From the NCBI GenBank assembly GCA_022577435.1, contig JAKOON010000027.1:6878800-6942799 (forward strand): DNA of 64,000 nucleotides, in the 5' to 3' direction. Shown piece after piece: positions 36,920-50,700 of the stretch. Within the stretch, counting starts at the first letter, position 1; each line of letters starts with the position of its first letter. The translations under genes and the position numbers were made by a program. The notes under the pieces were generated by a model. The model saw only the letters and a list, made by a program, of their open reading frames with translations, made no database searches and was not told the DNA's origin. Source of the stretch: Embiotoca jacksoni. Its lineage: Eukaryota; Chordata; Actinopteri; Embiotocidae.

Positions 36920-38378
36920 ATGAGGATCAAATACACAATATCCATCGTCTTTTTTGTGGCACTTGTTATCATCGAGAAAGAAAACAACATTATCTCAAGG
37001 TAAGTCCATTTCAGTCATCATTGGAACAGCTTTTGTGACTTCCAGCAGTTTTCTTTTCTTTTTCGAGCCTTAAACTGATATTAAAACTCCTTGAGCAACC
37101 AAAATTGCTGCAGGTGTTGAGTTTAACCAACAAGGCTATGTTTCCTCTCACACTTTCAGGGTGTCAGATAAGCTTGCCTTAAAGCAGACCCCCCAGACTC
37201 CTCTACAGCCCAGTGGCTTCTCCCACATGCTGCTGAAACACAATGGTTCCTTCCCTTCACACAAGATGGACTTCATGTTGATGAAGCGGCGCCTGGAGAA
37301 CTACAGCGAGCACCAAGAGGTGATGACGAGGGGCAGGAAACACATTCTCCTGTTGGCCACCACCAGGACAGGCTCCTCGTTTGTGGGCGAGTTTTTCAAC
37401 CAGCAGGGCGACAACATGTTTTACCTATTCGAGCCACTGTGGCACGTGGAGAAGATGTTGACTCTGGATACCGGAGGCACCAATGCGACAGCGGCAGCTA
37501 AGGCGTACCGGGATGTGCTCCAGCAGCTCTTATTGTGCGACTTCTCCCTGCTGGAAAGCTTCATCGACCCTCTCCCTGTGGACCACATCACCACAGCCCT
37601 CTTCCGCAGGGAGTCCAGCAGCTCCCTGTGTGAGGAGTCTGTCTGCAGCCCCTTTATCAAAGGGGTTTTTGAAAGATATCACTGCAGGAGCAGACGCTGT
37701 GGGCCCCTGAACCTGACCATGGCGTCTGAGTCCTGCCTCCAGAAGGAGCACAGAGCCATCAAGTCAGTGAGGGTACGCCAGCTCGAGACTCTCCGTCCTC
37801 TGGCTGAGGACCCACGCCTCGACGTCAAATTCATTCAGCTGGTTCGAGATCCTCGAGCTGTACTGGCCTCACGCATGGTGGCCTTTGCAGCCAAATACAA
37901 GAACTGGAAAGAGTGGTCCATGGGCGGTGATGTGCCCATCGATGATGACGAGGTGAGGAAGCTGAAAGGGAACTGCGACAACATCAGGATGTCTGCCGAG
38001 GTCGGCCTCAGACAGCCGCCGTGGCTGCGCCGGCGTTACATGCTGGTGCGGTACGAGGACATCGCTCGGTTCCCCATGAGGAAGGCGACGGAGATGTACA
38101 GGTTTACTGGAATCCCCTTCACTCCACAAGTGAAATCCTGGATCCTGAAGAACACGCAGGCTTCTAAGGAGACCAGTGGTGTGTACTCTACGCAGAAAAA
38201 CTCCTCCGAACAAGTCGAGAAATGGAGGTTCAGTCTGCCGTTCAAGATAGCACAAGTTGTACAGAGAGTTTGTGGACCAACACTGAAGCTTTTTGGGTAC
38301 AAATTTGTGAGCAGCGAAGAGATGCTCACAGATAAGTCTGTTAGTCTAATTGAGGATAAAGTGTTCAACGTTTTATAG
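36920..38378 (+). CDS. chst3: CHST3: carbohydrate (chondroitin 6) sulfotransferase 3
   Basis: Two coding exons, 36920-36999 and 37160-38378, give 432 residues of a type II Golgi membrane enzyme that transfers sulfate from PAPS to C6 of N-acetylgalactosamine in chondroitin. A membrane anchor (KYTISIVFFVALVII, about 4-18) is followed by a stem. The 5'-phosphosulfate loop is TTRTGSSFVGEFF (94-106) and the 3'-phosphate site is LVRDPRAVLASRM (254-266). The C-terminal block YSTQKNSSEQVEKWRFSLPF is typical of CHST3. Human CHST3 is 479 residues. The difference is a shorter stem and absence of the roughly 19-residue extension before the second human methionine, which aligns with this ATG. Teleosts have chst3a and chst3b; I cannot assign which. 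Confidence 0.93.
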
Positions 38379-39387
38379 ACTTTAACGGTCATGAACTCTA
38401 AACCCTGATGCAGGAAAAATCAACCTTTTAAAAACTCCACATTGAATTATATTTATTAGGATCTTTTATCCTGATACAGAGCTATATTTTTTTCTGATAG
38501 CGTGATATTTAAAGTTTTTTTTACTATTTAAAATAGTTTAATGAAGAAAATGGATTGTGGAGCAGAAAGCTTCTAAGTGTTGAAGCAAAAGTGTTTGGAA
38601 TTATAATGTAACTTTACATATGGGAATAGCATGGGGAAAACAAGAACTTGTTGCACTTCACACTATTTTCTCTGTCCAACATAAACAGTGCTGTTGGCTC
38701 ATCCTGCAAGCCCGTCCCATATTTAATTCCTTTGCTAATATAGGAACATCCAAAGGGAGATAGCTGTGGGTTTGTGAACAATAATGAGCTGTTTAAAACA
38801 CTTCCAGGAAGCTCCATTAGTTGTTTTCGTCCAGTCACTCCTGAGTTAGCAACAAAAGCTGCTTTTGTACCAAAGAAATGTGGCCAAAAAAAGAGGAACT
38901 GCTTTGTATAGCAATACTCATGGCCTTCAGAGGAAATAGCTGTCTTGCCAGGGAATTTCTTTTTCTTGAGATTTAGTGATAATGTCCCATGCTAATTTAT
39001 TTATTTCTTCACTTTGCTAAAAGGTCATTATGACTCCAAGTCTGAATGTGCTCCACAGGTTCTTTGCCCCTCTGCAGGTTTTTATTTTGTATTTTTTATG
39101 CACACCTATATTGTTGTTTGTTGTACATGCATGTTTGCAATTTGGCCAAGCGTTGTTTGAAGTTGTCTTCAGGACTGTAAGGACCCATCACGTAAAACAT
39201 GTTTACACTGCTACTGTATGCTAACATTCCAACTGCAGCTGGTTTGCAGGATTGTGCAAAATTTGGTGGCAGGTCAAAGTCCGTTGACACAAGTCTCTTG
39301 GCTGGTGATAATCAGAGAACCTGATACTCTGGCCTGCCAGACCATTTGCTGATGTTGAGTCTGTTCTTTTTGAATTTTGTTTGTTGC

Positions 39388-39393
39388 AATAAA
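39388..39393 (+). terminator. Candidate poly(A) signal of chst3
   Basis: AATAAA about 1.0 kb after the chst3 stop codon, followed by T-rich sequence. No earlier canonical signal was noticed in 38379-39387. Confidence 0.5.
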
Positions 39394-39479
39394 CCATTTT
39401 TTGCACTGACTGTAGAATATTTCATTTTTGAGGAGGGTACACTTTTGACACGACTATATCGCATCCATTACAAAAAAAA

Positions 39480-42400
39480 AATAAAAAAAAAAAATCATTG
39501 AATTGTCTCAATTTAGTTTACAAATCATTGAATGTAATAGTTTTACATTCAGCTGACAATAGCATATTGAGCATGAGCATAGCCCATTTTGTCAACCAGG
39601 CAATAGCTAAACAATAATAATGTCACAAGAAGCAAATGTGGCAGATCAATGTGAGAGAAATACAGGTGGCTTAAAATAAACTAAACACCTGTTAATACAA
39701 TTCAAGGAAACAGTTCTCCTGCATGAATCATACTTCATTCAGTTTTAGAGTGGGTTTGCTTGTACAAACAGGCTGTATACCAATGTAGAAAACTAAATTT
39801 GCAAAGAGGAAACATGAGCACAAGAAGACTCGCTCACTCCGAAATATCCTTCAGAAAATATTTGCTTTGCTTGAGTTCCAAAAATGACAACATTTAAACT
39901 GATTCCTCCCTGACACCTTCAAAGTCTGAACACTGAAGAGTCTGGACTTTGATACAGTGGTGCTTTGTCCACCATCGTCATTTGGTCATAAAACAAATTA
40001 TTTAACTATCTGAAATTTTCACCTGATGTGGGCACTACATGAAAAGTTAAAGCCATTATTTATCCTGAGGGGGACATAAAGGTGTGTATTAAAAGGTGAT
40101 AGTTTCATGGTAAAGCCATAAGTTAAGGGACCAAAGGCAGTAGGATCATGCATGGTACAGATATCCATGGGAAGCAAGGTTTACCAAAGATACCAAACTT
40201 GATAACAAGCTATACAATTGTTATGGAGACATTTTACTTAAAAGAAAACATCATGGAGGAGCTAAAGGAAAATACAGTCAGTAGGATTTCTCCTCAAGTC
40301 AGAGCAGTTCTATAATTTGTGCTCCTATTGTCTGATCCATTAACAGTTCAACTTCTCATAAAAGGTTATAGATAGGAAGAAAAAAAAAAAGGCCTACTGT
40401 ACAACAAATATGCAAATCGAAAGAAAACAGAAATGGAAAGAAAAAAAATCTGTCAATCAAATATTCACTGTTAATTACATAGTTTCAGTTGCGAAACACA
40501 ACCGTTCTCTGATTTCCTCTCTATTTTTGTGTCTTTGTTGTCCGATCTAACCCAATGTTTAAGCGTTCGACACAAATACGGGTTTGTCACTCAGGAGGCC
40601 ATGAAGGAAGGAAACTGCCGAGGCAGCTGACTCGACTTCCAGTGTGTTTACCACTGCGGCCGGCTATTTAAGTCTCCCAACCTAGTAATTACCAACTTTA
40701 CATATCATGTGGTCCAAGTCATTTTGGTCCACCTGACCCCACCCGCTTCCAGAAATGCAGAGAGGCAGTCGTTAACGCAGTCTTTCTCTCTTTCTAACTT
40801 TATTCTCTTTTCACACAAAATAGTGACTTTGTTGTCTTCAAATTTGTCCATCCATGCTTTCACACACGGCTGAGCTGTGCCACCTCAGCAAATTAAAAGT
40901 AAATTCACTCGTATCAACAGATTATTGTCTGGTTAAGGTGGTTGTTCTATTTTTTGAAACAAGTGTTGCCAGGTCTGCTGCAAACCTAACCAAACCTAAT
41001 GAGGAGAGGTTCAGCATTCATAAACTCTCATACTGGAGTGGCTTTATGTGGGACGTGTGGAGGGTGGAGTCACTGTAGGGTTGGGGCAAATATAGAATAA
41101 CCACTTTCCACTGAATTAAAGCCTTCTCAGACCCCTGCTCAGCAGTAAAATGAGAGTATTTAGGTAGCCACGAGGGTGTGGCTCTGTTATATGGTGTTTT
41201 GCCACATCAACCGTGAGGGGTTTGAAATATGCAAAACAGCCTGAGCCGAGGAGTTGCGAATGATAGCGTGCCGTAAGATCTGGAATAACCAGACACAAAA
41301 TTGAGGTAATTCAGACATGTCTGAGAGCTACATATAAAACTGTACTGTTGTAGGCGATAATGATTGTGGAGGAGGAGACATAAATCTAAATACTCTTGCA
41401 AATGATCTCACACTGAGGAATGCAATTCATAAAACTCAGGTTGCTGCCTGTGATAATGAGTGACAGTGCAGGGAGTGTGGAAAGAATTTCACTGTACAAG
41501 ACTGTGGAGACAAATTAAACAGTTTTATCTGTCATGTAAAGCTGACGTATTGGAAAGGTCCCTAATATTGACGTTTCACTCATCTTTGACAATTTTCCAA
41601 CTCTACATAAAATCCACATGGGCAGTTTTCCAGCGTATCAGCAGACGTTGCATTAAGCTCTGTGGTAAACTTTGCGTAGTAAGCACTTCTTGGCCAAAAT
41701 CCCACAGTTTCAAATAAAAATCAAAACAATATATATGTTGGCATTTATTGACAATAGATCAAAAGTGTGCAAACTGTCTCTATGTTATTAAAGCCAGCCA
41801 TTTTTCTAATTCTGCGTTTAAACAGGAAATGGTAACCTGGGGATTTATGAGTGCTGTAAATTTTTTTTCATGCACAGACATCAAAGATCTGAGGTGGTTT
41901 GCGTTCTTTTGCAGAGTTGCACGGAAGTGTGTACCCTCAACAAAGTTTCTAAAAGCTGTGTCGAAATACACCAATGACTGTAACAGCATAGACTTACAGT
42001 ATCTACTTACAGGTTATTTTTAGTCATTGTGATCATCCGGCAGTGATAACTTTGCAACTGTTTCGTCAAACAATGTATTTCTATCATGTCTCACAAAACT
42101 ATTCAGTAATTGTTTTTTTAAATATTGTAGATATGACACCCTTTTAAACGTTTCCTTTTTCATAAGGACTCCATTGTGGTTGACCACAGCGTAAAAGCCT
42201 TTGACAGAACGGAAATGGGTGCCCATTTTCTCTCGATTTAGACTGCAAAACATGTGAAAAGTGACTATGAAATGTGGGCAGAGGTTCAAGCTGTCTGACC
42301 ATTACAGCCACCAAAATGCATAAAGAAACAAAATAACAATAATTCTGATGAATGTGGTTGCTCAAAAAAAATGCAGTGCCCACTTTTAAAAACAATAAAG

Positions 42401-45060
42401 TCTTGATTTTATTTTTCTTTCTGAGGTATTTGCTAAAAATCTGCTGTTAAAAAGAATCTAAAAAAATCAATCATCTTAAGAAAAATGTGAATTCGTATAA
42501 AGAGCCAAGCAAATTTGTGGTCACGCTGTGACCACTTTGTATTTGTTGGCCTGTAGTTGACTGATCTCTGGTCACAAAAACATTTGATTAGAGTATCGTA
42601 GGTCATGTGACGGGTGATAAACACCAGGGATTTTCTGTCCAAATACAGTAAAAGAATTTGACTTCCCGACTTGGTTTTATATTGTTTATATTTGTTTTTA
42701 CTGGAACACCCTTTATCATTTTGATTATGACCTCAGTATTTATGCACAGCACTGCCAACCCTTCTACCCAATCCCACAAGAAAACATAAAGCATTACTAA
42801 ATTGTCTAAATTTAGATGTCCGTTACGGTTTAACACAACTTCAACATTTCATGGTTTTGGCAAACTAGCTTGGCATTTAGCTTCAGTCAGCTCCCTGCAA
42901 TGCAAACAATGTCTTTGTGGGTGAGGGGAGAGATAAAGTAAATACTGGGGGGTTAGGTCAGCAGGTGGTGCAAAGAAAACAACATGACAAAGTGCTGCTC
43001 TGATTCTCAGTGAATAGGTGTCATTCCCGTATTTACTTACTGTTTCTTTGTTCTGTGAGGAAACACACCCATCATAAATTTCCAACCCAGATTCACGTTC
43101 CTTTCTGAGAGAATTTATAACCTCAAAATTAATTTCCACCATGCCAGAAAAATAAAGATTTTTTGGTATTTACTACACTTTACTACACTACGCCTTTAAC
43201 ATTGTGCTCCTGTTAGACAACAAGATCTTGTAGGGACATTTACATTATTGAATACTGTATAGAGCTGCTAAGAAATGCTAAATTAAAGTCCCTCCAATTT
43301 TGTCTACATCAAAATACCATATAAACCAGCATTATCTAAACCAAGTCTTTATTGTTTGTTACTAACATACAACATGGCTAAAATAAAATGGGCCCACTGT
43401 AGGTGCCACCATTTGCATTTTGAATTGAAGTTCGTGAAAGAACTGCCTTCTCACAAAGCTTCAAGTCTTTTCTATCAATACCCTCTTTTGTGTCAAGCAG
43501 CAAGCTAGAGCGAAGAGGTCTTTAAAAAAATTTAGAGCCACTGAATGGGTCACTCCATTTGTCCCACTCTGCTGGCTTTGCTCCAAAAACAGAGTAAGTG
43601 CCTTTTCTACTGCCACCAATAGTCACAACAAAACAGGCACTACAGTTAAGGGCTAAAAAGGAGCAGAAGGTGCAGGGGTGGCTAATGAGAAAAATTATGC
43701 ATCAACACAAAATCTCCTCATTTCCCATAAGATGTGGTGCTGATGCATTTACCAATTTTAGATTAATCTCCAGCCTCAGCAGTGTAATGACAGGCCTCTT
43801 CCTTTTTTGACGTAACAGATGCCATGTGAGCACCGACCATGTGATGCTACTGCATGGCTGCCACAGATGAAAGGATCCAATAAAGATGCTGAAAAATGTT
43901 TGTGCGGGGGACCAGAATGGCCGCTGGAAGCAGGCACAGAGTGTCCATTTTTACATGTAGGAAAAGCGTGTGGAGAAACAGAATCGTAGCCGTTCATTCC
44001 CACCTGTCATGCATTTGTTCTTAAAGAAGCTACAGAAGCAAAGAATCAATTATATAGCCAATGTAGACAGTTTATTTTTATTATAAGCTGAATGATAATT
44101 ACAGACTGTGACACGCTATTGTGGGATGTTTTGGAAATGTCATAGCAAACATTAAATAGATTTATTTATATCTATTATACTGTGATACTTTTAATATCGG
44201 TCAGTGACAAAAATAAAGCTGTGTGCTGTATTAATGATATGCTTATGTCCACATTTGACCAAAAACCACAGAGTTAAAATAACTAAACCCACCCCTGTCC
44301 TGTGTGCCATGCCACAGCAGGCCAGCACGTAACTCCTAAAAGAGCAAAAATGAGGACCACATGGTCATTTGTCAAGCTTAATGTTACAAACATGCACTTA
44401 AAAAGCTATTTAAATAGATGTATGTGACGGCGAAAGGAAATCAAACCACATGCTGTCTGGACAACAATCTGGGCAGGTATTTCCTGGACATCCAATCAGA
44501 TCCTCTCCTAACAATGACACAATAAATAGAGACATACCATAGACAGACAATAAAGCCCTTCATGGTTTTCTTCTCCCTCTGTCCTGTTCTACCTCTGTCT
44601 CCTCTAAATATACACTGTGTAAAACCGTGAGAGGAGTCAACACGGGAGGAAATAAGTCAGCCCTTTCCACAGTGGCCACTCACTGTGATTGCAGCAGCAG
44701 GAAGGAAACATTTTCATACCTTTGCCTCCGCCATTTCTCGTATACAAAGCCGCTTTATTTCTAGTGCACAAGGCTGTGGTCTCATATGGTTGGTGGGTGC
44801 AGATAAAGTGCTGGTAAAATTCCCCTTGGAGAAAAACACGTTCTCTAAAGAGGCCAAGGCTTCAAGCGAGCTAACATTTACTTTCTTTTATTGCAAGATT
44901 TTTATCAAAAAATTGAGCTCCGCTCTGCACAGGGCACCTACAATATGTAACCACATTGTTCTTATCCCAGTTATGTCTTTGGATTGCGTTTTAAAGTCAA
45001 GCTGGTTTACAGCAACACTACTTTATAATTTCTCTTAGAATTTACGTAAAACAAAAATAT
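39480..45060. other. Intergenic sequence without a recognisable gene
   Basis: Apart from the repeat at 40070-40310, no open frame here has protein-like composition, a family motif or splice-site support. The longest frames are 60-120 codons, as expected by chance in AT-rich DNA. Confidence 0.6.
40070..40310. repeat. Diverged copy of the teleost repeat seen at 23985
   Basis: GGACCAAAGGCAGTAGGATCATGC, then ACAATTGTTATGGAGACATTTTACTTAAAAG, CATCATGGAGGAGCTAAAGG and CAGTCAGTAGGATTTCTCCTC keep the order of that repeat family with many substitutions. Confidence 0.45.
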
Positions 45061-45768
45061 AACAAGAATCACACTTTTTTTTTTTTTTTTTTTAAAGACA
45101 TCCATTCTGTAGCTATTGACAACCAAGATTTAAAGGGGCCCACAGAAGTTTTCTGGTAAACAGACAAAAGTTACGTTTAAATTTCGTGTTGCTCACCAGA
45201 ATATATGTGAGATATGACAAATAACATTTTCTTCCTTATATTTTTTTAAAACCAGCATTCATGTTTCCTGGTTTTCTTCTTTCCTGTCTTTGCACACTGC
45301 TGCGTGTTACTGCCACCTGTTGATCAGTGAAAAACTATGACTTCATTGCCAGGACTGTGTATCATGTCACTTGAGGTGACTCCAGTGCTAAAGGCTATAT
45401 TTGGTCACAATAAAAATGTGTTTCTTATACCAAATATAAAGGACTGTTGACAAAATAAACTTTGTTTGTGGATACTGCTGTTTCTTTGAGTATGTAGTGA
45501 ACAGCATCCAAAGGCAGAATGCCAGAGGGGCTGAGGGGGATGATGATGTTGTAGGTAGGGGTACTGATGGTGGGGAATAATTAGCCCAAAAAGCGACCTG
45601 TTAAGCAGTTTGCTATCCAGCCTGATACTGTCTACAGTTAGTGCTCTCTACCTTTGTTGGGCAGCAGAGTCAAAACTTTTTTTTTTGTTGCGGTGCACCT
45701 GCGTGTCCCTCTGAAGGACAGACTCAGGTGTGCATACTTTTCAACAAAGAACAAAGAAGACTTATACT

Positions 45769-45796
45769 GTTATTATTATTATTATTATTATTATTA
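45769..45796. repeat. (TTA)n microsatellite
   Basis: Nine TTA/ATT units. Apparent poly-Tyr, poly-Ile, poly-Leu or poly-Asn reading frames around it are artefacts of the repeat. Confidence 0.9.
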
Positions 45797-47754
45797 CAGA
45801 GGCAGGGCAAACTGGACGGGTGCCGCACATACCACACAGGACAACCACTGCTGGCCTCAGAAAGATGTCCCCTCCAGCTACAAAAACATCTGTGTGGCAC
45901 GAGCATGCACAGAGCAGGTGGTAAGGCCAGGACCCTTCATTAATGCCTGACGACAGATGCGAAGCACTGTGGTAGGACTCAAAGCATTTATCTTGTGATG
46001 ACAGACACTGTAGGGTTTTTGTGTTACTCTTTTTACATTTACATTACATGTTACTCTCAACATTAAGAATATAATGATTCTTGGTTCAATAGCTGCCAGG
46101 TTACCAATAATCAGGTTCAATTTGTGGTTCAGTTTACTGTTCAAGGACACTTCAACATGTGGACAGAAGGAGCCAAGGATCGCTAACTTTCTCCATCACC
46201 TGAGCCTCAGTCACCCTGAACTTCATTTTTGGTCCTTGGCCATAAAAAGTTCAAGTGCCCCTTCTCCCTACCCATATTTACCCTCTTTCAACCACCTTGG
46301 TACTCGGTGAGTTTGTGCAGGAAGGAGGCCCCCTCTGAGGGGGTAACACACCTCTCTTTACTTTTCTAAGAGCTGAAGCTCAACTTTGAAGATGATGGAA
46401 CACTTAGTTTCTTGTATTAAGGGAATTTGGTACAGTTGATATGAGAAGGTGAAAACTGTCACCTCTATTCAGAGTTTATATCATGAAAAAATAGTTTAAA
46501 ATACACTGCAGGGTCTGAGATGACAACATGTCAGATTTGTCAAATAATTGTATATTTACCTAAAGCTGTTATAGCACTTGCCAAGCATTAATAAATGTAA
46601 CTCATATGATAAATTGCGAGATATGTGATTAGTTGATGTAAAAATGTAAAATTTAAACAAAGTGCCATTGAGGAGCTACAAGGCACGGGGGGGACTCCCA
46701 CATGGCTCGTAAATGACCAGTTACTCACTGGAAGATAAGGCAGTTCCCATGCCCACAATTGACTGGTACTCATTTGAATGATCTGCATAAGAACTTCAAC
46801 CCTACCTGTGACTAATGGGACAAAAAGACACTGGAACGAAAGGATTGGCATTACAACTACTGATAGTCTAAATGACAAAGAAGTTTTGGAAATTAAATCC
46901 CTTACTCTAAATTATATCCCTCCAATCTTACCTACATTCTTTATGAAGAATGCTGTTGCTGTTTATGACAAAAAATAAAATGTTGAAATGTTTTGACTGG
47001 CATTATATATTGTTTTTGTAAATGTTGCGTTATGGCCCGGTTCTTGGCCATAGCAAAGACGAAGCACACCAGGGATTTAAAAAAAAAAGAAATGCATTTT
47101 ATAATCAAACTTAACAAAAGACGCATATGGGGCAAGGCAGACAGGAGCTAATGACTGAACAGGTTGCAATCCAGAGCACAACAGAAAAATAAGTTGTGCA
47201 AGGTACACAAAGGCTGAAACTACCCACTGGCATCACTTAATTTGGCACAGAGTTATTGAAGGACCAGATCATTTCAGCAGGAGAAACTGATGAGTACACT
47301 GAGTGCAGTTTTGTCACTTGTGATCAGGAGCAGGTGAGGCGGAGCTGCGACTCAGGAGAGGACGGCTCGGCCCACGTTGGACAAATAATCGGAGTCACAC
47401 AAAGAAACACGGGCAAATGGGCAACATTAGGAATCTGAGCAAGATGATGTCTGGCTGCTGTTGTGACAATGACAGAAAGTTTTAGAGGAGTTGAAGAATC
47501 TCCCCATTCACTCAAATGTAAAAAAATACGTTAAAAAAATGCTTAATATTTTGAAAATGAGAAATGTTTGAAAAAAGTTGAATGTTAGCATAAATGTCCT
47601 GAAAGAGTTGAACAATTTAAAATTTGAATGGTTGAAATCGGTGAGTATGCAGAAGTAGTTAGCGACCCCCCCAACAAAACGTGGTTTCAATTTCAATTAT
47701 ATTTATTTTATCTGAAAGGAAACTTGAACTGAAACATGAAAAGGTATAGTTTAA

Positions 47755-47792
47755 GTAATATAATATAATATAATATAATATAATATAATATA
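47755..47792. repeat. (TATAA)n pentanucleotide microsatellite
   Basis: About seven tandem TAATA/TATAA units between T-rich flanks. Confidence 0.9.
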
Positions 47793-50700
47793 GGGGCCAT
47801 TGATTATAAATAACAACATTTGTGTTGGTTTCTGTAGGCAAACATGATTACAAATAAACAGAAAAACCAAAACTGATAATAAAAGTGTAAATGTCCTTTT
47901 TTTGTACAATCATTCTAGCTTTTATTATCTTGTTTATTTTTTAAGGGTTGCATTGGCGACATCTCTTTTACAGTTAGTTTACCACCAGAAACTGGAAAGA
48001 CTGTTGAAGTATCAATCAATGTTTCTCTTTAATTTTTAAAAGGGCGTAATCAGAGATAAAATAGACCTAATGTGGGCCGAGTGAATGTCTTTATAGACTC
48101 CTCACTGGGAGAAACCAAAGCTGTGAGGGAATAACTGCACCTCATAAAAGTGATAATTCATATGTTTGTGTTTTGACTGCACGTCAAACTAAAGTGAGTA
48201 AACACCCATTGCAGGCACCACAGCACAACTGTGGCCCTTCAAAACTGCATCACAACTCCCAGTTTATGTGCAAACTTTAGATGCAAGTGCAGTCTCCAAC
48301 CTTCAATTTAAGCTGTGCCTGGTTTTACACAGTCAGTGATTTCAGAACAAAAATACAGAAACAGCTCGGAAAGAGCCGACAAACCCTCAGAGCTATATAC
48401 AACACTGTACGGTTGGCTTGGACGACATGCTAACAATTTACCAGAGGGACCACCAGAGGTAACCAAACACAAACCTGCTGTTTTGTGTGGCCTCTTCACA
48501 CAAAGCAAATTAAAGTGTTTTTACTGTTAAGAAATGTGTAAAGTTCAAATATAACCCACGCATCATTTTCACATATTTTAAAAATGTATGTCCAAAAAAA
48601 AATAAAAAAAATAAAAAGGCTTGGCTTCCTGTTGAGATATCTGCAGAGTAATAGAGGTCTCCAATATAGAACGCTAATAACTAAAACGTGTTCTTTTTCC
48701 AGCCGCTGCACAATAACTCACTCCCATTCATCACTCTCACTAACATATACAGTATATATTTCTTGAGTTCTCGGCATCTCTATGTGACATCATGATGATC
48801 TCCTCTGCAACAACTTTTATAGTCTAATTTACAGCCTCGCACACGCTCAAGTATATTGTGTTGACAGATATATGGGAAACTGTGAAGGGGCTGTGCTGAG
48901 TTAGAATGACTCCACAAGCTTGTAAACAAAGAAAAAAAAAAAAACAGAAGAAACATTTGATCTCACTATTGGCCTTTCCCCGCTTCACTTTTTAAGCATG
49001 ACTGTGTGATGGGCTGGGAGCATTTCCTGCTAATGCTGATGTCCCCTTGAATTTTCTGATGTGCTAAGTTTGCACAATGGCCCGGAGCTACTCCAGGTCT
49101 TAATTGTGACTGAATAAAAAAAAAAAAAAAAAATGGTCATGGGCTTCCCTGTCTGGACCATCTGCATGGTTTCTTCTATGATTGCTTCCTGATTTTCTAT
49201 AGCAAGGAAGTGTGAGGAATTACCTCTTCAAAGGGATGTGTGCCCCACCAGCACTAATCCCTAGTTAATGGCCAGTAGAAGCAACAGACCCCAACAACCT
49301 CACAGCCTGCAGAGGTTTCATGTACATAATTCCTTTGCCAGGTTAAAAAACAGTGTGTTCCGCTTCATGAAATCACATCTGAGACATCAAAAGTTGTTTT
49401 AGGGGCTACACGATTGCAGAAAAAGCAGCATCTCCATCCACTCCTCACGGGGACGTTATTTGTGGTTCAGGGTCAAATGTGGAGCAATAGTAGAGCTTCA
49501 CGTGAAAGAAAAGGTAATTTGGACAGACAGGATGATCATTAGTTTCCTTATGGTGAGGCTGAGGCTGCTGGAGTGGTTTGTTCCAGTGACTCTCTGAGAA
49601 ACAGGCACAGCTCTCCCTGGTGGCCTCAGGCTGAACCAACAGACCGTAATTAGGCTCACAACTCTCCAATTTACAACAGAATTAAGGATCCTGTTTTTAT
49701 TCTGTTGATTTATACTTAGGACAAACACGTTTTGCCATAAGGACGCGGCCGGGGTTTACAAAAAGAGTTTCTGAAGTTAAAATTAAAGAATAAATAAATC
49801 CCATTATGCTGTGCTACACAGACACATAGATTTCTTTGCAGAAAGGAACCCCAATAAACTCTTTAGCACTTCAAAGTCAAATATTTACTCCAATACAAGC
49901 ACAATTAATTGGGATTAATATAGTGAAACATGGATGTTTTTTACAGCACACATGTAGAACAGATGCCACTGAGCCTTGGGGAAGCACAAACACTTCACTT
50001 TCATGTTGCTGATCTCTCTCCGGCTGCTTTGCAATGATTTAGCATTTGTTCAAATTATTCAGACATCTCAGTTTGTGCCATGTGACCTGTCATCGCTCGT
50101 TACAGGACGGATAAGGCTGAAGAGGTTTGACACGCCTCGGCCACATTGGATGGTTTGAAAACGCCAGTGAGTTTTAGTTCTGACGAAATTCAAGGTAACG
50201 TTTTAAGAAATTTGCTTAATTTCTTAAACTAAACATTTTTAAGTAACTGGACAAGAAAGACAACATTTCCCATATTTCATTACAAATTATTTAACGCCCT
50301 CGTGAGTCAATGCTTTCAAATGGGTTATTAATTTATTAATGTATATGGATGAAGATTGTGCTGTTGATTTTATCTATATTGCAGACAGTAATATCTCTCT
50401 GAACATTTTGATTGGTAATATCTGGATTATTCGTTCTCCTCTTCCAATATTTATGCCCTCTGTAATGGATATCAAGACACTTCTCAGCTAATGGTTGACA
50501 AGATCCCACCAGAGCTCAGCGAGGAGACCATCTATTGGTCAAACCACGAAATGTTGAATCTTTAATCACCTCACCTTTTGGCTAATTCATAATTCAGTGA
50601 ACTGGGAGTGAAGCGTTTAGCTTTTCCTGGCCATGGCCCGCTAAGTGAAATGGTGTGGAAAGTGTGAGGTCATTAACCTGTTACAGGTATGTTCTCTCCT

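Noticed and set aside
37421..38392. Several minus-strand open frames over chst3
   Set aside because: They are antisense shadows of the conserved sulfotransferase exon, without their own motifs.
45641..45950. Overlapping open frames with poly-Leu, poly-Tyr and poly-Ile stretches
   Set aside because: All three come from the same (TTA)n microsatellite; no family resemblance.
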